DNA of 8,251 bases, from contig JACCXA010000143.1 in NCBI GenBank assembly GCA_013697365.1, forward strand, positions 1-8,251. The letters are read 5' to 3'. This document shows positions 5,818 to 8,251 of this stretch, one piece after another. This stretch comes from Chthoniobacterales bacterium (GTDB lineage: Bacteria > Verrucomicrobiota > Verrucomicrobiia > Chthoniobacterales > UBA10450). The number at the start of each line of letters is the position of its first letter. The first letter of the stretch is position 1. Made by a program: the position numbers and the translations under genes. The notes under the pieces were generated by a model. That model was not told where the DNA came from. It did no database searches and worked only from the letters and a program-made list of their open reading frames with translations.

Positions 5818-8251
5818 ATGGAAAAGCTCTTCCAGGACATCCGCTACGGCGTTCGCCAGCTCATCAAGAGGCCGGGCTTTGCCGCGCTCGCGGTCATCTC
5901 GATGGCTCTTGGGATTGGGGCCAACACTTCCATCTTCAGCCTCGTCGACACGGTGCTTCTGCGCCCGCTCGCGGTGCATGAGCCCGCGCGGCTGACGGAA
6001 CTCTACGGCACGCTGCACAACGGCGCCGACATCACGCTGCAGTCTTATCTCAACTACAAGGATTACCGCGACCGGAACACGGTTCTTTCGGGCCTCGTTG
6101 CTTACCGGGTGGTCGTGAGCAGCCTCAGCCACGGCGGCGCCAATCAACGTGTCTGGGGCTATCTCGTCTCGGGTAATTACTTCGACGTTCTCGGCGTGAA
6201 GCCCGCCCTGGGACGTTCCTTTTTGTCAGAGGAAGATCAGACACCGGGCTCGCATCCAGTCGCAATCCTGAGCCACGGTTGCTGGGAGCGCCGCTTTGGG
6301 TCCGACCGCGCAATTATCGGTCAGACGGTTCAGTTCAACAGCCGGCCTTTTACCGTCATCGGTGTCGCTCCGAAAGGCTTCATCGGCACGGAGGTCGCGT
6401 TCGCCCCGGAGATGTTTATCTCGATGATGATGGCGAAGGAGATCGAGCCGGGCGCCACCTGGCTGGAGCGGCGGACAAGCGACAACATGTTCGTCGTCGG
6501 TCGCCTCAAACCCGGCCTGAGCCAGGCGCAAGCGCAAGCCGGGCTGCAAACTTTAACCGCGCAATTGGCGCAGGATTATCCGGAGAACGCCGGCCGCGGT
6601 GTTCGCCTGATGAAGCCGGGATTGTTCCTCCCGGAGATCCGCGATTCTGTCTTCGCCTTTGCTGGGGTGCTGACCGCGGTGGGCGCGCTCGTGTTACTCC
6701 TGGCCTGCGTGAACCTGGCCAACCTGCTCCTCGCGCGCGCTACGGAGCGTCGCAAGGAAATCGCGGTCCGACTAGCGGTCGGTGCCAGTCGCGGACGGCT
6801 CGTCCGGCAGTTGCTGACCGAAAGTGTCCTGATCTCAACTGCGGGCGGCGCCGCGGGCGTATTGCTGGCGGCGGCGATCAATCGCGCCGTCCGCGGCATT
6901 CAATTGCCAACCGATATCGCGCTTCTTTTCGATCTGCGCCTCGACTGGCGCGTGCTCACTTTCACCCTCGTCCTTTCCCTCGCGACCGGCATTCTCTTCA
7001 GCCTCATCCCGGCGCTGCAATCCTCGCGGCCGCAGCTCGTCCCTGCACTGAAAGACGAAAGCTCCATGGCGGGCTTCCGCCGTTCCCGCTTGCGCAATGG
7101 GTTGGTCGTGGTGCAGGTCTCACTTTCGCTTGTCCTGTTGATTAGCGCAGGACTGATCGTGCGCAGCCTGCAGGCGGCGCAGAAGGTCCGCCCTGGCTTC
7201 AATCCCGAGAATGCCGTGGCGCTTTCCTATAGCGTCATCCTGCAAGGCTATGACGAGCCACGCGGGCGCGCCTTTAATCTGCAGGTGCTGGAGCGCGCGC
7301 GCGCACTGCCGCAAGTCAAAGCTGTGGCGATGACGGACACTTTGCCGCTCGGTCTCAACTATAACTCCGCGACTGTTTACATCGAGGGCGCGGAGTTCAC
7401 GAGCGCCAGCAATCTGCCGATGGCCATCCCGGTTGCGACCACTCCCGGTTACTTCGAGGTCATGGACATTCCGCTGCGCGGTCGCGATTTTCGCATGGAC
7501 GAAGACAAAACCGAGTCGCGCGTCGCGATCGTGAACGAAACTTTCGCGCGGCGCTTCTATCCCGGCCAAGACGTGATTGGGAAGCGCTTTAACTTCCGCG
7601 GACCGGAGAGTCCCTTTTGGGAGATCATCGGCGTCGTGCCGGAAGGCAAATACAACAGCCTTGGTGAAGATCCCAAGCCGGCCGTATACCAGCCGTTTTT
7701 CCGTGACTACGAAGGCGCGATGACCCTGGTGGCGCGGACGCACGGTGATCCGCGTGCGGCACTGCACGCGTTGCAAGGCGAGGTGCAAAAGCTTGATCCC
7801 TCGCTCTCCATCTACAACACGAAGACGCTGGTGGAGCACATGGGCGTGTCATTATTTCCGGCCCGTATGGCGGCGGTTGCCCTCGGAAGTTTTGGCGTGC
7901 TCGCGCTCATTCTTGCCGCGGTAGGAATCTACGGCGTGATGTCGCACGTCGTGGCCGGGCGGACGCGCGAGATCGGATTGCGCATGGCGCTGGGCGCGCA
8001 GCTTTCCGATGTGCGGCGGCTCATTTTGGGGCAGGGGATGCTGCTGGCCACAATCGGTTCCGCGGTTGGCTTGCTCCTTGCCTTCGGCGGCGCACGCGCC
8101 ATGAAGAGTCTGCTCTACGGCGTGAGCACATCCGATCCGATTACGTTTTTGGGCCTCGCAGCGATGTTACTAGGCATAGCACTGCTCGCGTCCTGGATCC
8201 CGGCCAGTCGGGCCAGCCGGGTCGATCCCATGATCGCTCTGCGCGCGGAAT
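5818..8251 (+). CDS. MacB/FtsX-like ABC permease (ADOP family), reaching right edge
   Basis: 811 complete codons are visible. The layout is the duplicated permease type: helix 1 (about 20-42), periplasmic MacB-PCD domain (about 45-275), FtsX helices (about 280-305, 338-358, 378-400), helix 5 (427-448), second periplasmic domain (about 450-675), then FtsX helices at about 681-705, 741-760 and 774-793. Each FtsX unit has its cytoplasmic coupling motif: ERRKEIAVRLAVGAS (309-323) and GRTREIGLRMALGAQ (714-728). The end DPMIALRAE is the usual C-terminus of the family, and the next base, T, is the last base of the window. ADOP proteins are common in Acidobacteria and Verrucomicrobia, usually without an adjacent ATPase; none is seen here. 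They are annotated as macrolide/lipoprotein-type exporters, but the substrate is unknown. There is no PadR-linked cytoplasmic N-terminal extension. The start ATG 5818 immediately precedes the typical EKLFQDIRYG opening; its ribosome binding site is poor. Confidence 0.94.
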   Translation, partial: MEKLFQDIRYGVRQLIKRPGFAALAVISMALGIGANTSIFSLVDTVLLRPLAVHEPARLTELYGTLHNGADITLQSYLNYKDYRDRNTVLSGLVAYRVVVSSLSHGGANQRVWGYLVSGNYFDVLGVKPALGRSFLSEEDQTPGSHPVAILSHGCWERRFGSDRAIIGQTVQFNSRPFTVIGVAPKGFIGTEVAFAPEMFISMMMAKEIEPGATWLERRTSDNMFVVGRLKPGLSQAQAQAGLQTLTAQLAQDYPENAGRGVRLMKPGLFLPEIRDSVFAFAGVLTAVGALVLLLACVNLANLLLARATERRKEIAVRLAVGASRGRLVRQLLTESVLISTAGGAAGVLLAAAINRAVRGIQLPTDIALLFDLRLDWRVLTFTLVLSLATGILFSLIPALQSSRPQLVPALKDESSMAGFRRSRLRNGLVVVQVSLSLVLLISAGLIVRSLQAAQKVRPGFNPENAVALSYSVILQGYDEPRGRAFNLQVLERARALPQVKAVAMTDTLPLGLNYNSATVYIEGAEFTSASNLPMAIPVATTPGYFEVMDIPLRGRDFRMDEDKTESRVAIVNETFARRFYPGQDVIGKRFNFRGPESPFWEIIGVVPEGKYNSLGEDPKPAVYQPFFRDYEGAMTLVARTHGDPRAALHALQGEVQKLDPSLSIYNTKTLVEHMGVSLFPARMAAVALGSFGVLALILAAVGIYGVMSHVVAGRTREIGLRMALGAQLSDVRRLILGQGMLLATIGSAVGLLLAFGGARAMKSLLYGVSTSDPITFLGLAAMLLGIALLASWIPASRASRVDPMIALRAE

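Noticed and set aside
4957..6147. A 396-codon open frame on the - strand
   Set aside because: It lies opposite the end of the FeS photolyase, all of the DUF3253 gene and the start of the permease, all three strongly supported on the + strand. Its translation shows no recognisable domain; it is a mirror of GC-rich codon use.
6279..7145. A 288-codon + strand frame within the permease gene
   Set aside because: It overlaps the permease coding sequence in another frame, and its translation is Arg/Pro/Gly-rich low-complexity sequence.
1..8251. tRNA/rRNA genes, CRISPR arrays, insertion sequences or tandem repeats
   Set aside because: Reading both strands gave no cloverleaf-like segment, no regularly spaced repeats, no transposase motifs and no long direct or terminal inverted repeats.

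Overview
The window is a GC-rich stretch of bacterial chromosome with tightly packed genes, nearly all on the + strand. The likely host is a soil bacterium of the Verrucomicrobiota (Chthoniobacterales-like) or Acidobacteriota. This is inferred from the GC content, a large stand-alone MacB/FtsX-type permease of the kind common in those phyla, and a plant/archaeal-like class II photolyase. No rRNA, tRNA, CRISPR, insertion sequence or phage gene was seen.

Layout: (1) bases 3-380 hold the C-terminal part of a GAF-domain sensor protein cut by the left edge. (2) An MFS transporter of 12 predicted helices follows (506-1717); its best ribosome binding site and ATG are one frame away from the rest of the protein. 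(3) About 390 bp (1718-2107) have no recognised gene, only a doubtful + strand ORF with coding-like third-position GC. (4) 2108-3490 encodes a class II CPD photolyase. (5) 3501-3869 on the - strand holds two tiny membrane-protein genes, of 64 and 55 codons, in an apparent operon. They converge on the class II photolyase and diverge from the next gene. (6) 3961-5496 encodes an iron-sulphur bacterial cryptochrome/(6-4) photolyase-type protein with all four cluster cysteines. One base after its stop a DUF3253 protein begins (5498-5740). (7) 5818 to the right edge is a MacB/FtsX-like permease of about 811 residues, which appears to end exactly at the window edge.

The functional core is a light-dependent DNA repair island. 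The class II enzyme should repair cyclobutane pyrimidine dimers. The FeS enzyme belongs to the family whose best-known member, Agrobacterium PhrB, repairs (6-4) photoproducts. Together they would cover the two main UV lesions. The DUF3253 protein is probably co-translated with the FeS enzyme. The small membrane pair embedded between the two photolyases is of unknown function and is the least explained coding part of the window.
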